From Ancylobacter gelatini (lineage in GTDB: Bacteria; Pseudomonadota; Alphaproteobacteria; Rhizobiales; Xanthobacteraceae): a DNA stretch of 64,000 bases. A program made the position numbers and the translations under genes. A model generated the notes under the pieces. That model was not told the origin of the DNA. It saw nothing but the letters and a program-made list of their open reading frames with translations, and searched no databases. Every line of letters starts with the position of its first letter. Position 1 is the first letter of the stretch. This document shows, one piece after another, positions 17,876-27,955 of this stretch. The stretch is from positions 161,400 to 225,399 of the forward strand of contig NZ_JAKVIL010000007.1 in the NCBI RefSeq assembly GCF_022601675.1, read 5' to 3'.

Positions 17876-18969
17876 TGTTCGCGCACCACGAGCGTGCGCT
17901 CCTCAGACCAGCGCGCGGTCCAGGTCTCGCCGGGCTCCGGGCTTCGGGCGCCGGCCTCTTCGATCGGCACCGACACGACCAGTTCCGCCCCCGCCGCGAA
18001 CTCCATCCAGATCGAGAGGATCTGGCCCTTGAACAGGCTGCGCCGGATGGTGCCGGAGAGCGTATTGGCCGCCGCCGGCGCCGAGCCCGCGGTCAGCCTG
18101 ACGCTTTCGGGGCGTATGGCGACGGCCACCCGGTCCTGGGCGCTGAAGTCATTGGGGACCGTGCTCACGAATATCGCTCCCTGCGGGCTCTTCAAAACCG
18201 TCCGCCCGCCCATCTTCTCGACGATGGCGGCCGGCAGGAAGTTCGACGTGCCGATGAAGTCGGCGACGAAATGCGAGACCGGCCGTTCATAGATGACGCG
18301 CGCAGCGGCCACCTGCTCGATGCGACCGCCGCGCATCACCGCGATCTGGTCGGCGAGAATGAGCGCCTCTTCCTGGTCATGGGTGACGAGGATGGTGGTC
18401 AGCCCGAGTTCGTTGCAGAGCTGGCGCAGCTCGATCTGCATCTCCTCGCGCAGCTTCTTGTCGAGCGCGCCGAACGGTTCGTCGAGCAGCAGCACACGCG
18501 GGCGGTAGACGATGGCACGCGCCATCGCCACGCGCTGCTGCTGGCCGCCGGAGAGTGCGGCCGGCATCCGATCCTCGAAGCCGGTCAGGCGGACGAGGGC
18601 GAGCGCCTGTCGCGCGCGCTCGGCGGTCTCGGCGCGGGAGACGCCCCGCATGCTGAGGCCGAAGGCGACGTTCTCCAGAACGGTGAGATGCGGGAACAGC
18701 GCATAGTTCTGGAACAGCATGCCCAGATTGCGCCGGTGCACCGGCAGGCCGGTGACCGAGGCGCCATCTATGGTGATGTCGCCCGCCGAGGGCTGGACGA
18801 GGCCGGCAACCATGCGCAGCGTCGTGGTCTTGCCGCAGCCGGAAGGGCCGAGCAGGGCGAGGATCTCGCCGCCCGACGCCTTCAGATTGACGTCGCGAAC
18901 CACCTGGACATCGCCATAGCTGCGGCAGATCCCGGTGAGGCACACATCGGCCCCGTTGGATGTCGCCAT
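17872..18969 (-). CDS. ABC importer ATP-binding protein, PotA/FbpC type
   Basis: 365 residues. Walker [10 protein letters not shown] (about 41-49), signature [14 protein letters not shown], Walker [13 protein letters not shown], switch His in LVTHDQEEA, then a C-terminal TOBE domain (about 240-365) typical of spermidine/putrescine and iron(III)-type importers. It energises the two permeases upstream. Fourth gene of an operon running permease-permease-binding protein-ATPase-racemase-like. Confidence 0.9.
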   Translation of the reverse strand: MATSNGADVCLTGICRSYGDVQVVRDVNLKASGGEILALLGPSGCGKTTTLRMVAGLVQPSAGDITIDGASVTGLPVHRRNLGMLFQNYALFPHLTVLENVAFGLSMRGVSRAETAERARQALALVRLTGFEDRMPAALSGGQQQRVAMARAIVYRPRVLLLDEPFGALDKKLREEMQIELRQLCNELGLTTILVTHDQEEALILADQIAVMRGGRIEQVAAARVIYERPVSHFVADFIGTSNFLPAAIVEKMGGRTVLKSPQGAIFVSTVPNDFSAQDRVAVAIRPESVRLTAGSAPAAANTLSGTIRRSLFKGQILSIWMEFAAGAELVVSVPIEEAGARSPEPGETWTARWSEERTLVVREQ

Positions 18970-18997
18970 CTCATTCCCTCCTGCGGGTCCTGCGCTG

Positions 18998-20068
18998 TCA
19001 GACGGCGAAGATGCCGTTCATCTTCTCGGTCCAGCCCGAACGCTTGGCATTGATGTATTCCCAGTCCGGCGTGAACAGGCCGCGCCGGTCCATCTCGTCG
19101 ACGGGGTAGGCGATGTACTTCAGCGTTTCGGCCGAGAACTCGATGCCCGACACCGGCGGCGCGGTCAGCGCATATTCGGAGAACGCCTTCTGCACGGCAG
19201 GCTCCAGCATGCGGTTCATGAAGGCGACGGCGAGATCCTTGTTCGGCGCGCCCTTGACCAGCACCTGGCAGTTATTGCCGGCGAAGCTGCCCTCGCTCGG
19301 GAAGCTCATCGTCACCGGCGCGCCCTTGGCGGTGTAGGGGTAGATGTACTTGGACAGTTCCAGCAGCCCGATTGCGGCCTGGCCCTGGGCCACTTCGGCG
19401 GCGGCCTGCGGGCCGTTGTCGAACAGGTTCATGATGTTGGGCTTCAGCTCCGCGACCTTGTCGAAGCTGTCATCCACCAGATACTGCGCCTCGGCGAAGG
19501 GCTTGCCGGACTTCACGGCGGCCGCCACGATCAGGAAGAAGACCGACGGCGTGTTCTTCGGACTGACCAGCTTGAGCTTGCCGGCATATTCCGGCTTCCA
19601 CAGCTCGGCATAGCTGCCGGGCGGTGTGATCGAGGTGTTGTGGAACATGCTGGCCACCGAGATGGCGAGCGCCGTGCCCCAGCCGTCGAAGCCGAAGCGC
19701 GGATAGAGCTTGGCGAGCGCCGGCATGTCGGCGGCCGGCAGTTGCTCGATCAGGCCCTCGGTCTTGCAGATCGGGATCGCCACGTCGTCGATGAACATGA
19801 CGGAGAATTTCGGGTTGGCCTTGGTCGCCCGCATCTTGCCGACATTGGCGAGGGTGAAGCCCTCTTCCGCCGTCACCTTGCAGCCGAAATCCTTCTCGAA
19901 GGCCGGGATGATGTTCTTCTTGACGAATTCACCCTGCGAGCCGCCCCAGATGCCGATCTGGATTTCCTTGCCCTGCGCCCACCCGTTGCGGACGAAGCCC
20001 ATGGGGGCGGCCAGAGCGGTCGCGCCCAGCGCGAACTTGCCGAATGTGCGTCGCGAAATAGTGGTCAT
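18998..20068 (-). CDS. ABC importer periplasmic binding protein, PotD-like, Tat signal
   Basis: 356 residues. The leader SRRTFGKFALGATALAAPMG is a good twin-arginine signal with a probable cut near GWAQ. The mature part is a family 1-type binding protein of the polyamine/2-aminoethylphosphonate/thiamine cluster (IQIGIWGGSQGEFVKKNIIPAFEKDFG). The polyamine-binding acidic residues cannot be verified by eye, and the neighbouring racemase/decarboxylase-like gene suggests a carboxylate or hydantoin-like ligand instead. Substrate open. Confidence 0.85.
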   Translation of the reverse strand: MTTISRRTFGKFALGATALAAPMGFVRNGWAQGKEIQIGIWGGSQGEFVKKNIIPAFEKDFGCKVTAEEGFTLANVGKMRATKANPKFSVMFIDDVAIPICKTEGLIEQLPAADMPALAKLYPRFGFDGWGTALAISVASMFHNTSITPPGSYAELWKPEYAGKLKLVSPKNTPSVFFLIVAAAVKSGKPFAEAQYLVDDSFDKVAELKPNIMNLFDNGPQAAAEVAQGQAAIGLLELSKYIYPYTAKGAPVTMSFPSEGSFAGNNCQVLVKGAPNKDLAVAFMNRMLEPAVQKAFSEYALTAPPVSGIEFSAETLKYIAYPVDEMDRRGLFTPDWEYINAKRSGWTEKMNGIFAV

Positions 20069-20106
20069 GCGAGGTCCCCTTGTCTGGTGTTGGGTATGGG
20101 CAGCCG

Positions 20107-20901
20107 TCAGCTCGCAAGCCGCGCGAGGCTGAGCCCGAAGACTTTTTCAATGACGAGCACGAGAAGCAGCGCGAAGAAGATCATCAGCGAGGCGATGGCC
20201 GCGATCGACGGATCGAACGAGCGCTCGATGACGGTGTAGAGATAGAGCGGCACCGGGAAGTGGTTGCCGTCGGCAAGCCACATCGAGATCGGATAGTCGT
20301 CGAACGAGACGATGAAGCTGAAGATGCCGCCCGCCAGTATTCCCGGGCGCACCTGCGGCCAGATCACCCTTGTCGCGACGATGTGGGGCGGGGCGCCGAG
20401 AACGGAGGCCGCGTCTTCTAGATTGCGGTTCACCAGCAGCAGGCTGGCCGACACCGAGCGGATCACATAGGGCAGGCATACCACCGTGTGGCCGATGACG
20501 AGCTGCAGCAGCGTGGCGCGCGAGCCCAGCATTGCGAAAAGCTGGAGCAGTGCGACGCCGGTGACGATCAGCGGCACGATCAGCGGCGACAGGATCAGGC
20601 CGAGGATCGCGTCCTGACCGGGAAGCTTGAAGCGGGTGAGCCCCGCGGCGCAGGGAACGCCGAGCGCGAGCGACACCGCGGTGACGATGGCGGCGAGTTC
20701 CAGCGAGAACAGGAAGCTGGCGCGGGCTTCCGGGTTGGCGAGCACCGCGCCGTACCATTTCAGCGTGAAGCCCTGCGGGGGGAACACGATGAAGGGCGTG
20801 TCGGAAATCGACATCAGCAGCGGCACCACGAGCGGCGCCACGACGATCAGCAGGATGATGCCGACGACGATCTTGAGCAGCGGGCTGACGGTCTCGTTCA
20901 T
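20107..20901 (-). CDS. ABC importer permease, PotC-like
   Basis: 264 residues, six predicted TM helices, with the binding-protein-dependent transport EAA-type loop (LEDAASVLGAPPHIVATRVIWPQVRPGILAG, about 160-190). The second permease of the pair, 13 bp after the first. Shorter than the partner, as PotC is to PotB. Confidence 0.88.
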   Translation of the reverse strand: MNETVSPLLKIVVGIILLIVVAPLVVPLLMSISDTPFIVFPPQGFTLKWYGAVLANPEARASFLFSLELAAIVTAVSLALGVPCAAGLTRFKLPGQDAILGLILSPLIVPLIVTGVALLQLFAMLGSRATLLQLVIGHTVVCLPYVIRSVSASLLLVNRNLEDAASVLGAPPHIVATRVIWPQVRPGILAGGIFSFIVSFDDYPISMWLADGNHFPVPLYLYTVIERSFDPSIAAIASLMIFFALLLVLVIEKVFGLSLARLAS

Positions 20902-20914
20902 CGTGCGGGCTCCT

Positions 20915-21904
20915 TCACCGTGCGCCGGCCGTCCAGCGCGCGAAGCGCCGGCTGACGAGCTTGAGGAAGACGAGGTTGGAGGCGAGCACCATGGCGATCA
21001 GCAGGGTCGAGATCGCCGCGCCGAAAGGCCAGTCGTTCAGGGTCAGGATCTGCTGTTCGATCAGCGTGCCGAGCAGCGGGGAGAAGTTGCCGCCGAGGAT
21101 CTGCGGCGTGACATAGGCCGCCGCGCTGAGTGAGAACACCAGCGAGACGCCGACCGCAAGGCCGGGGAGGCTGAGGGGCAGGATCACCCGCAGGAAAACG
21201 GAAAACCGTGTTGCACCGGCGACCCGCGCCGCCTCCTCGACGGTGCGGTCGATGCGCCCGATGGCGCCCGCCAGCGGCATGACCACGAAGGGCAGGTAGA
21301 CGTGGACGCAGGCGATCAGCACCGCCCATTCGGTATAGAGCAGCACCGGCGGGTTGCTGACGCCCAGCAGCTTCAGCACCCAGGCGAGCGCGCCGGTCTT
21401 GTTGAGGATGGTCTGCCAGCCATAGGAGCGGACGACCACGTTCACCAGCAGCGGCGCGAGAATGGTGATCGTCACGAGCCGCGCGAGAGTGGGGCCGCCG
21501 CGGGCGATGGCGATCGCCAGGGGATAGGCGAACAGCGCGGCGAACAGGCTGGTCATCAAGGCGATGCGGATGGTGCGCATCAGGATGCGGAAATAGAGGT
21601 CCGAGGCGAACAGCCGGGCGTAGTTCTCCAGCGTGAAGCCCTCGATCATCACACCGTCCACGCTGTGCGCGGTGAGGCTGAGATGGACCATGGTCAGCAC
21701 CGGCCACAGAAACCAGACCGCCAGAAACAGCACGGTCGGCGCCACCAGCAGATAGCCGGTATAGCGGCCGGCAAGCAGGCTCCAGGCCGCACCGACGAGG
21801 CGCGAGGCCATGCCTTCCAGGCGTCCGCCTTCCGAGCTTGCGCCCGCCACGCCGGTATCCGGCGAGAGAGGCGGGGGCACGTCGATGATGTCGGCGCGGC
21901 TCAT
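20915..21904 (-). CDS. ABC importer permease, PotB-like
   Basis: 329 residues; a 45-residue cytoplasmic leader, then six TM helices and an EAA loop (VEEAARVAGATRFSVFLRVILPLSLPGL, about 225-252). First gene of the operon, transcribed away from the LysR gene across a 135-bp promoter region that contains a small palindrome. Confidence 0.88.
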   Translation of the reverse strand: MSRADIIDVPPPLSPDTGVAGASSEGGRLEGMASRLVGAAWSLLAGRYTGYLLVAPTVLFLAVWFLWPVLTMVHLSLTAHSVDGVMIEGFTLENYARLFASDLYFRILMRTIRIALMTSLFAALFAYPLAIAIARGGPTLARLVTITILAPLLVNVVVRSYGWQTILNKTGALAWVLKLLGVSNPPVLLYTEWAVLIACVHVYLPFVVMPLAGAIGRIDRTVEEAARVAGATRFSVFLRVILPLSLPGLAVGVSLVFSLSAAAYVTPQILGGNFSPLLGTLIEQQILTLNDWPFGAAISTLLIAMVLASNLVFLKLVSRRFARWTAGAR

Positions 21905-22008
21905 CGGCTATTCCTGTGGCTAGGCCGGACGTGATCCCGGCCGTTGCGATGTTCGCCGGTGATGGAAGGGTCGGGCACAAACGCGTTGCCGTCCAGCGCA
22001 GATTGAGC

Positions 22009-22019
22009 AACAGTCTGTT
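22009..22019. promoter_or_regulatory. Candidate LysR operator
   Basis: Perfect palindrome AACAG-T-CTGTT in the gap between the divergent transporter operon and lysR, 21 bp before the LysR start. Size and location suit a LysR-family autoregulatory site, but the flanks do not extend the symmetry well. Confidence 0.4.
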
Positions 22020-22039
22020 CGAATAATTAGGATGGTCAG

Positions 22040-22987
22040 ATGGCGCGCGCTTCACTGGTCCCGGCTTCGCTTCGCTATCTGGATCAGGTGGCCCGCTCGG
22101 GCTCGATCCAGAAGGCTGCCAAGGAGCTGAACGTCGCCGCATCGGCTATCGACCGGCAGATCCTGCTGCTGGAGCAGGCGCTCGATGTCGAGCTGTTCGA
22201 GCGCCTGCCGCGCGGCATGCGGCTGACGGCGGCCGGCGACGCGCTGGTGACGCTGGCCCGGCGCTGGCGAGCCGACGAGCGGCGGGTCGCCTCCGAGATC
22301 AAGCAGTTGCAGGGCGTCAATCAGGGGCATGTCCGGCTGGTCGCCATGGACAGTCACGCCAATGGCTTCCTCCCGCGCCTCATCGAGCGCCTCGCGATCG
22401 AGCAGCCGCGCATCTCGCTGGAGGTCGAGGTTGCGAGCCCGGACGATGCGCTCACAGGTTTGCTGGCTGGAAGCGCCGATATCGCGGCGATCTTCAATCT
22501 CACACCGCGCCGGGACATTCATGTCCACTGGAGCGCGGAACTGCCGTTCGGCTGCGTCGTGGCGCCCCATCACGCGCTGGCGCGCGGGGAAACGGTGAGC
22601 CTGCAGGAGGTCGTCGCTCACCCGATTGCGCTGCAGAGCAAGGCGCTGATGATCCGCCGCTATCTCGATGCGCGCTATGGCTGGCTGTTTTCCGACCCGC
22701 AAAAGGCGCTGGTGACGAACTCGCTGCAATTGGTCAAGCAACTCGCGCGCGGTGGAGGCTATGTGGCGTTCACCTCGGAACTGGACGCCGCACCGGAAAT
22801 CACCACCGGCTCGCTCATCTTCCTGCCGGTGCGCGACAAAGGGGCCGAGCCTCAAACCGTCTCCGTCGCGATCGATGCGAAAAAGCCGCTGTCTCGCATC
22901 GGCCGGATCGTCGTCGATATTCTGACCGACGAGATCATGTCCTCGCTCGAACAAGCCCGAGCCGCAGGTCGTCCCGCCCCAGAGTAA
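22040..22987 (+). CDS. LysR-family transcriptional regulator
   Basis: 315 residues: an N-terminal winged HTH (about 7-65, LDQVARSGSIQKAAKELNVAASAIDRQILLLEQALDVELFERLP) and a LysR substrate-binding domain (about 95-300). Divergent from the PotBCDA-like/racemase operon, so it most likely controls it in response to the imported compound. GATGG/AGGATGG precedes the ATG. Confidence 0.9.
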   Translation: MARASLVPASLRYLDQVARSGSIQKAAKELNVAASAIDRQILLLEQALDVELFERLPRGMRLTAAGDALVTLARRWRADERRVASEIKQLQGVNQGHVRLVAMDSHANGFLPRLIERLAIEQPRISLEVEVASPDDALTGLLAGSADIAAIFNLTPRRDIHVHWSAELPFGCVVAPHHALARGETVSLQEVVAHPIALQSKALMIRRYLDARYGWLFSDPQKALVTNSLQLVKQLARGGGYVAFTSELDAAPEITTGSLIFLPVRDKGAEPQTVSVAIDAKKPLSRIGRIVVDILTDEIMSSLEQARAAGRPAPE

Positions 22988-23051
22988 CCGCCGGGCCGCT
23001 TGTGCCGCAGAGCGTCATTCAGGCGGCAGGCCGCCCAGTCCGGCGTTGCGC

Positions 23052-26000
23052 TCAATGGAAATCCCGTGATTTCGGCAGGATGCGGACCTGGCGCGGGTGG
23101 CCTTGCGTGGAGCGGCGGCCGGCCAGCAGGTGGCCCGGGCGAGGCTCCGGCTTCGCCCGCTCGTCGACGCCGGGATCGACCTGCGGACGAGCCAAGGGAT
23201 AGGCGCCTTTCTGGCGGGGATCGTCGAACAGGCGGGAGAGTTCGCCGGTGCGGTCATGGAGCCGCTCGGCCATCACATGGATGACGCCGTCCTTGCTCTT
23301 CTGCACCCGGCCTTCCACCACGACGAGGCGCGCGCCCATCACCTGCGCGCGGAAACACTCGAACAGCCGCGCCCAGATCAGCACATTGACGATGCCGGTC
23401 TCGTCTTCCAGCGTCATGAAGATGGCGTTGCCCTTGCCTGGCCGCTGGCGCACCAGCACGATGCCGGCGGTTCGGATGAAGCTGCCGTCGCGCCTTGCCG
23501 CGGTTTCGGCGCTGCTGGCGATGCCCTCCGTGCGGAAGATGTCGCGCAGCATGCCCATCGGGTGGCCCTTCAGTGAGAGCCGGGTGGTCTGGTAGTCCAC
23601 CGCGATCTGCTCGGGCAGCGGCATGAGCGGCAGTTGCGCATTGGCATCCTCGCCCAGTTCGCGCGCATCGGCGGCAGCGAAGAGCGGCAGCGGGTCGTCG
23701 TCGGGCAGGCGGCGCACCGCCCAGGCTGCCTCGCGCCGATCAAGCCCAATGGAGCGGAAAGCGTCGGCATCGGCGAGTTTGCGTAGCGCCGCCGCCGGCA
23801 GGCGGGTGCGCCGCGCCAGTGTCTCAATCTCCGGGAAGGCGCCGCCGCCACGCGCTGCGGTGAGCCGGAGGCTCCACGCCTCGCTGAACCCGTCGATCTG
23901 CCGCAGGCCGATGCGCAGGGCCAGTGCGCCATCGGGGCGGCGCTCCAGCGTGTTGTCCCAGAAGCTGTGATTGATGTCGGCCGGGCGTATCTCCACGCCA
24001 TGCTCACGCGCATCGCGCACGATCTGCGCCGGGGCGTAGAAGCCCATGGGCTGCGAGTTCAGCAGCGCGGCCGCGAACATGGCGGGATGGCGGCATTTGA
24101 TGAAGGCGGAGATATAGACCAGCTTGGCGAAGGAGGCGGCGTGGCTTTCCGGGAAGCCATATTCGCCGAACCCCTTGATCTGTTCGAAGCAGCGCGCCGC
24201 GAAGGCCGGGTCGTAGCCGCGCGCGCTCATACGCTCGATCAGCAGGGTCTGGAACTCGCCGATCGTGCCCATATTGCGAAAGGTCGCCATGGCCCGGCGC
24301 AGCTTGTTGGCCTCGACCTCGGTGAATTCGGCGGCGACCATGGCGAGCTTCATCGCCTGTTCCTGGAACAGCGGTACGCCCTTGGTGCGCGCCAGCACGC
24401 CGATCAGTTCGTCGGGGTCGTGCGGTGGTTTGGGCGACGGGTAGGTGACCTTCTCGCTCCCCTCCCGGCGACGCAGATAGGGATGGACCATGTTGCCCTG
24501 GATCGGCCCCGGCCGGACGATGGCGACCTGGATGACGAGATCGTAGAGCCGTCGCGGCTTCATCCGCGGCAGCATGTTGATCTGCGCGCGGCTTTCCACC
24601 TGGAACACGCCGATGGAATCGCCCTTGCACAGCATGTCGTAGACATCGCTCTCATCCCCGGGCACATCGGCCAGGGTGTAGTCGACGCCCTCATGCGCCT
24701 TGATGAGATCGAACGCCTTGCGGATGCAGGTGAGCATGCCGAGCGCCAGCACATCGACCTTCATCAGGGCGAGCGTGTCGATGTCGTCCTTGTTCCATTC
24801 GATGAAGGTGCGGTCTGCCATCGCCGCCTTGCCGATCGGCACCATGGCGTCGAGCCGCCCCTCCGTCAGCACGAAGCCGCCGACATGCTGGGAGAGATGG
24901 CGCGGGAAGCCGAGCAGCCGGCCGGCGAGTTCCACCGCGCGGCGTATCGACGGATTGGCGGGATCGAGCCCCGCCTGCCCGATCTGGCCCTTTTGCAGCA
25001 TGTCGCCCCAGCTGCCCCACACCATGCTGGAGAGCCGCGCGGTGACATCCTCAGTGAGGCCGAGCGCCTTGCCGACATCGCGGATGGCGCTGCGCGGGCG
25101 ATAGGAGATCACGGTGGCGGCGATGCCTGCCCGATGGCGTCCATAGCGCTCATAGATGTACTGGATCACCTCCTCGCGTCGCTCATGCTCGAAATCGACG
25201 TCGATGTCGGGCGGCTCCCGGCGCTCGCGGGAGATGAAGCGGGCGAACAGAAGATCGCTCTCGGCCGGATCGACCGCGGTGATGCCGAGCACGTAGCACA
25301 CGGCGGAATTGGCCGCCGAGCCGCGCCCCTGACACAGGATGCCCTCCTTCTCGGCGAAGCTGACGATGTCGCGGATGGTGAGGAAATAGGGCGCGTAATG
25401 CAGCTCCGCGATCAGCGCCAGCTCTTCCCGGAGCTGCTGTTCCACCTTGGGCGGCACGCCGTCCGGATAGCGGATCGCCGCGCGCCGCCACGTCATCTCC
25501 TCCAGCCAGGCTTCCGCCGTATAGCCGGGGGGAACGGGCTCCTTGGGATATTCATATTTCAGTTCGCTCAGGCAGAAATCGATCCGGGCGAGGAAGTGCC
25601 GTGTCTCTTCCACCGCTTCCGGCGCGTCGCGGAACAGCCGGACCATCTCGGCGGGCGGCTTGAGGTGGCGCTCGGCATTGGCCTCCAGCTTCCGGCCGGC
25701 CGTCTCGATCGTGGTGCCCTCGCGGATGCAGGTGAGCACATCCTGCAGATCGCGCTGGGACGGGTGATGATAGAGCACGTCGTTCATCGCCAGCAGCGGC
25801 ACCCCGGCGTCCGCGGCCAGCGCCTTCAGCCCCGCCAGCCGGCGGCGATCCTCGCCGCGCCGCGGCATGTCGGCGCCGAGCCACACCGAGCCGGGGGCCG
25901 CCTCGACGAGCTGGCCGAGCCGCGGGGCGAGCCCATCCAGCGCGCGCGGCGGCATGAGGATAAGCGAGAGCCCGCCCGCGTCAGTCAGCAGATCGTCGAG

Positions 26001-26378
26001 GGTGAGGAGGCAGGTGCCCTTGGCGGCGCGCATGTTGCCGATGGTTAACAACCGGCACAGCCGCCCCCAGCCGGCGCGGTTCTGTGCATAGGCCAGCACA
26101 TCCGGCGTGCCGTCCGCGAAGACCAGCCGCGCCCCGACCGCGAGATGGAAGGGGAGGGTCGCCGCGGCGTCGCCGATCTCCTCGCGAAACGCCTCCTGCG
26201 CCTCCTTCACCGCCGCATAGGCCCGCACCACGCCCGACACGGTGTTGCGGTCGGCGATGCCGATGCCGGCATGGCCGAGCTGAAGCGCCTGCGCCACCAG
26301 ATCGCTGGCGTGGGATGCCCCGCGCAGAAAGGAGAAATTTGTCGTTACCGCCAGTTCGGCATAGAAAACCCCGCTCAT
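23052..26378 (-). CDS. dnaE2: Error-prone DNA polymerase III alpha subunit DnaE2 (ImuC)
   Basis: 1108 residues from the ATG at 26378, which overlaps the imuB stop by ATGA and gives the usual beginning (YAELAVTTNFSFLRGASH, the PHP domain). The polymerase core has PDIDVDF (390-396) with the catalytic aspartates and LMKVDVLALGMLT for the third acidic residue. The helix-hairpin-helix and OB domains follow, with the typical DnaE2 end. It does lesion bypass and mutagenesis after DNA damage together with ImuA and ImuB. Last gene of the SOS-controlled cassette. Confidence 0.95.
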   Translation of the reverse strand: MSGVFYAELAVTTNFSFLRGASHASDLVAQALQLGHAGIGIADRNTVSGVVRAYAAVKEAQEAFREEIGDAAATLPFHLAVGARLVFADGTPDVLAYAQNRAGWGRLCRLLTIGNMRAAKGTCLLTLDDLLTDAGGLSLILMPPRALDGLAPRLGQLVEAAPGSVWLGADMPRRGEDRRRLAGLKALAADAGVPLLAMNDVLYHHPSQRDLQDVLTCIREGTTIETAGRKLEANAERHLKPPAEMVRLFRDAPEAVEETRHFLARIDFCLSELKYEYPKEPVPPGYTAEAWLEEMTWRRAAIRYPDGVPPKVEQQLREELALIAELHYAPYFLTIRDIVSFAEKEGILCQGRGSAANSAVCYVLGITAVDPAESDLLFARFISRERREPPDIDVDFEHERREEVIQYIYERYGRHRAGIAATVISYRPRSAIRDVGKALGLTEDVTARLSSMVWGSWGDMLQKGQIGQAGLDPANPSIRRAVELAGRLLGFPRHLSQHVGGFVLTEGRLDAMVPIGKAAMADRTFIEWNKDDIDTLALMKVDVLALGMLTCIRKAFDLIKAHEGVDYTLADVPGDESDVYDMLCKGDSIGVFQVESRAQINMLPRMKPRRLYDLVIQVAIVRPGPIQGNMVHPYLRRREGSEKVTYPSPKPPHDPDELIGVLARTKGVPLFQEQAMKLAMVAAEFTEVEANKLRRAMATFRNMGTIGEFQTLLIERMSARGYDPAFAARCFEQIKGFGEYGFPESHAASFAKLVYISAFIKCRHPAMFAAALLNSQPMGFYAPAQIVRDAREHGVEIRPADINHSFWDNTLERRPDGALALRIGLRQIDGFSEAWSLRLTAARGGGAFPEIETLARRTRLPAAALRKLADADAFRSIGLDRREAAWAVRRLPDDDPLPLFAAADARELGEDANAQLPLMPLPEQIAVDYQTTRLSLKGHPMGMLRDIFRTEGIASSAETAARRDGSFIRTAGIVLVRQRPGKGNAIFMTLEDETGIVNVLIWARLFECFRAQVMGARLVVVEGRVQKSKDGVIHVMAERLHDRTGELSRLFDDPRQKGAYPLARPQVDPGVDERAKPEPRPGHLLAGRRSTQGHPRQVRILPKSRDFH

Positions 26379-27955
26379 GGGAACAGCCCATGGACGAACC
26401 AGCGCGGTGGGCCGGGCTCGCGGTCGTACAGCCCGATGCGGAACAGCCAGAAGCGGCGCCCCTCGCGGTTTTCCACCCGGTAATAATCCCGTGTCGGCGC
26501 GCCGTTCCCCTGCCGCCACCACTCGGCGGCGATGCGCTCCGGCCCCTCGGCATGCACCACCTCGTGCAGCACGCGGCGCCAGCGGAAGCGCAAGGGTGGG
26601 CCATCCGGCACCTCGGCCAGCGCTTCGATCGGCTGCGGCGGGTCGAACATCATCAGGGGGCGGGCCAGCCCTTCTTCCGGCATCGGGCACGCGGGCGCCG
26701 GCGGATCGGCCGCCGGCACGAGGCTGGCGGCGCGGGCGGGATCATGGGTGTCGCGCATCATGAAGCGCAGCACCCGGTCCCGGCCCATCCGGGCCGCCAG
26801 CCGGTCGATCAGCGCGCCCACCTCTTCCTCCTCGATGGCGCGGCCGTCGAGGTTCACCTGGGCTGGCGCCAGGGGCTCCGCGCGCAGCACGGCGAGCCGC
26901 ACCAGATCGAAGCCGAAGCCGGGGTCGAGCGGGTCGACCAGCGCGTCGAGCTTTTCGTGAAACAGCCGGCCAAGCGATGTGGGATCGCGCGAGGGGCGCG
27001 CGGTCTCCACCGCGATGCGCCGCACCGCGCCGTCGGCGCGGAAGAAGGAGGCCTCGAAGGCCCGCCCGCCATCGCCCCGCGTCTCCAGCATCAGGGCGAG
27101 GTCGTCGATCAGCAGGCCAAGAGCGCCCTCGACATCCTCGGCGCGGGCGATCGGCTCGGCAAAGCGCCGCTCGGCGATACAGGCCGGCAGCGGGCGGCGC
27201 GGCACGATGCGCACATCCTCATGGCCCAGCGTGCGCCGCAGCCGGGTCAGCAATTCCTCGCCAAAGCGCGCGGCAAGGGGCGTGCCGGGACGCGACGCCA
27301 GATCGCCTATGGTCTTCAGCCCGGCGCGGGACAGCCCGGTCACCGTCTCTCCGGGCAAGCCCAGCACGGAAATCGGAAGCAGCGCGACGCACTCCGCCTC
27401 GCGCCCCTCCGGCACCACGCCGCCCTTGCCGCAGCGGGCGAGGGCGCGCGCCGCCTCCGGCGTGCCGGCTACCACGGCGCGCAGCGTCAGCCCGTGACGC
27501 TGGAGATGATCCGTGACCCGCGTGCGCATCGTCGCCTCGCCGCCGAACAGATGCGCGCAGCCGGTGATGTCGAGCACCAGCCCGTCTACCCCATCCAGCG
27601 CGACCAGCGGGGTCCAGCGGTCGCAATCATCGGCGATCCGCTCAAGAAAGGCGGCGTCGGCGACGGGATCGTGATCGGCGACCGCGAGCGCCGGAATCCG
27701 CGCGCGGGCATCCGCCAGCGTCAGGCCGGGCGCGAGCCCCACGGCCCGCGCCTGCGGCGAGATGGCAGACAGGCGCAGCGCGCCCTTCACCCGCTCGACG
27801 AACACCAGCGGCAGCGCCTCATCCGGTACGGCGGAAGGGCCGGACATCCCCGGTGGCTTCTTGTGCCGCCGCATCCTGTCGAGCCGGTTTGCCGGCAGGA
27901 ACGGGAACCACAGCGCGAGATAGCGGGGCGATGTCGCGGAAGGAACAGCTCTCAT
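26375..27955 (-). CDS. imuB: ImuB, Y-family polymerase-like mutasome protein
   Basis: 526 residues; the start at 27955 gives the family N-terminus RYLALWFPFLPANRL. A Y-family polymerase fold in which the first catalytic motif lacks the acidic residues (LALWFPFLP instead of DxDxF), consistent with the catalytically dead ImuB that bridges DnaE2 to the beta clamp. The motif VLDITGCAHLFGGE and a helix-hairpin-helix (GLKTIGDLASRPG) are present. The first 137 bases overlap the end of imuA in another frame. Confidence 0.92.
   Translation of the reverse strand: MRAVPSATSPRYLALWFPFLPANRLDRMRRHKKPPGMSGPSAVPDEALPLVFVERVKGALRLSAISPQARAVGLAPGLTLADARARIPALAVADHDPVADAAFLERIADDCDRWTPLVALDGVDGLVLDITGCAHLFGGEATMRTRVTDHLQRHGLTLRAVVAGTPEAARALARCGKGGVVPEGREAECVALLPISVLGLPGETVTGLSRAGLKTIGDLASRPGTPLAARFGEELLTRLRRTLGHEDVRIVPRRPLPACIAERRFAEPIARAEDVEGALGLLIDDLALMLETRGDGGRAFEASFFRADGAVRRIAVETARPSRDPTSLGRLFHEKLDALVDPLDPGFGFDLVRLAVLRAEPLAPAQVNLDGRAIEEEEVGALIDRLAARMGRDRVLRFMMRDTHDPARAASLVPAADPPAPACPMPEEGLARPLMMFDPPQPIEALAEVPDGPPLRFRWRRVLHEVVHAEGPERIAAEWWRQGNGAPTRDYYRVENREGRRFWLFRIGLYDREPGPPRWFVHGLFP

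Noticed and set aside
26375..27955. ImuB as an active lesion-bypass polymerase
   Set aside because: The first Y-family metal-binding motif lacks the acidic residues, as in the known inactive ImuB proteins.
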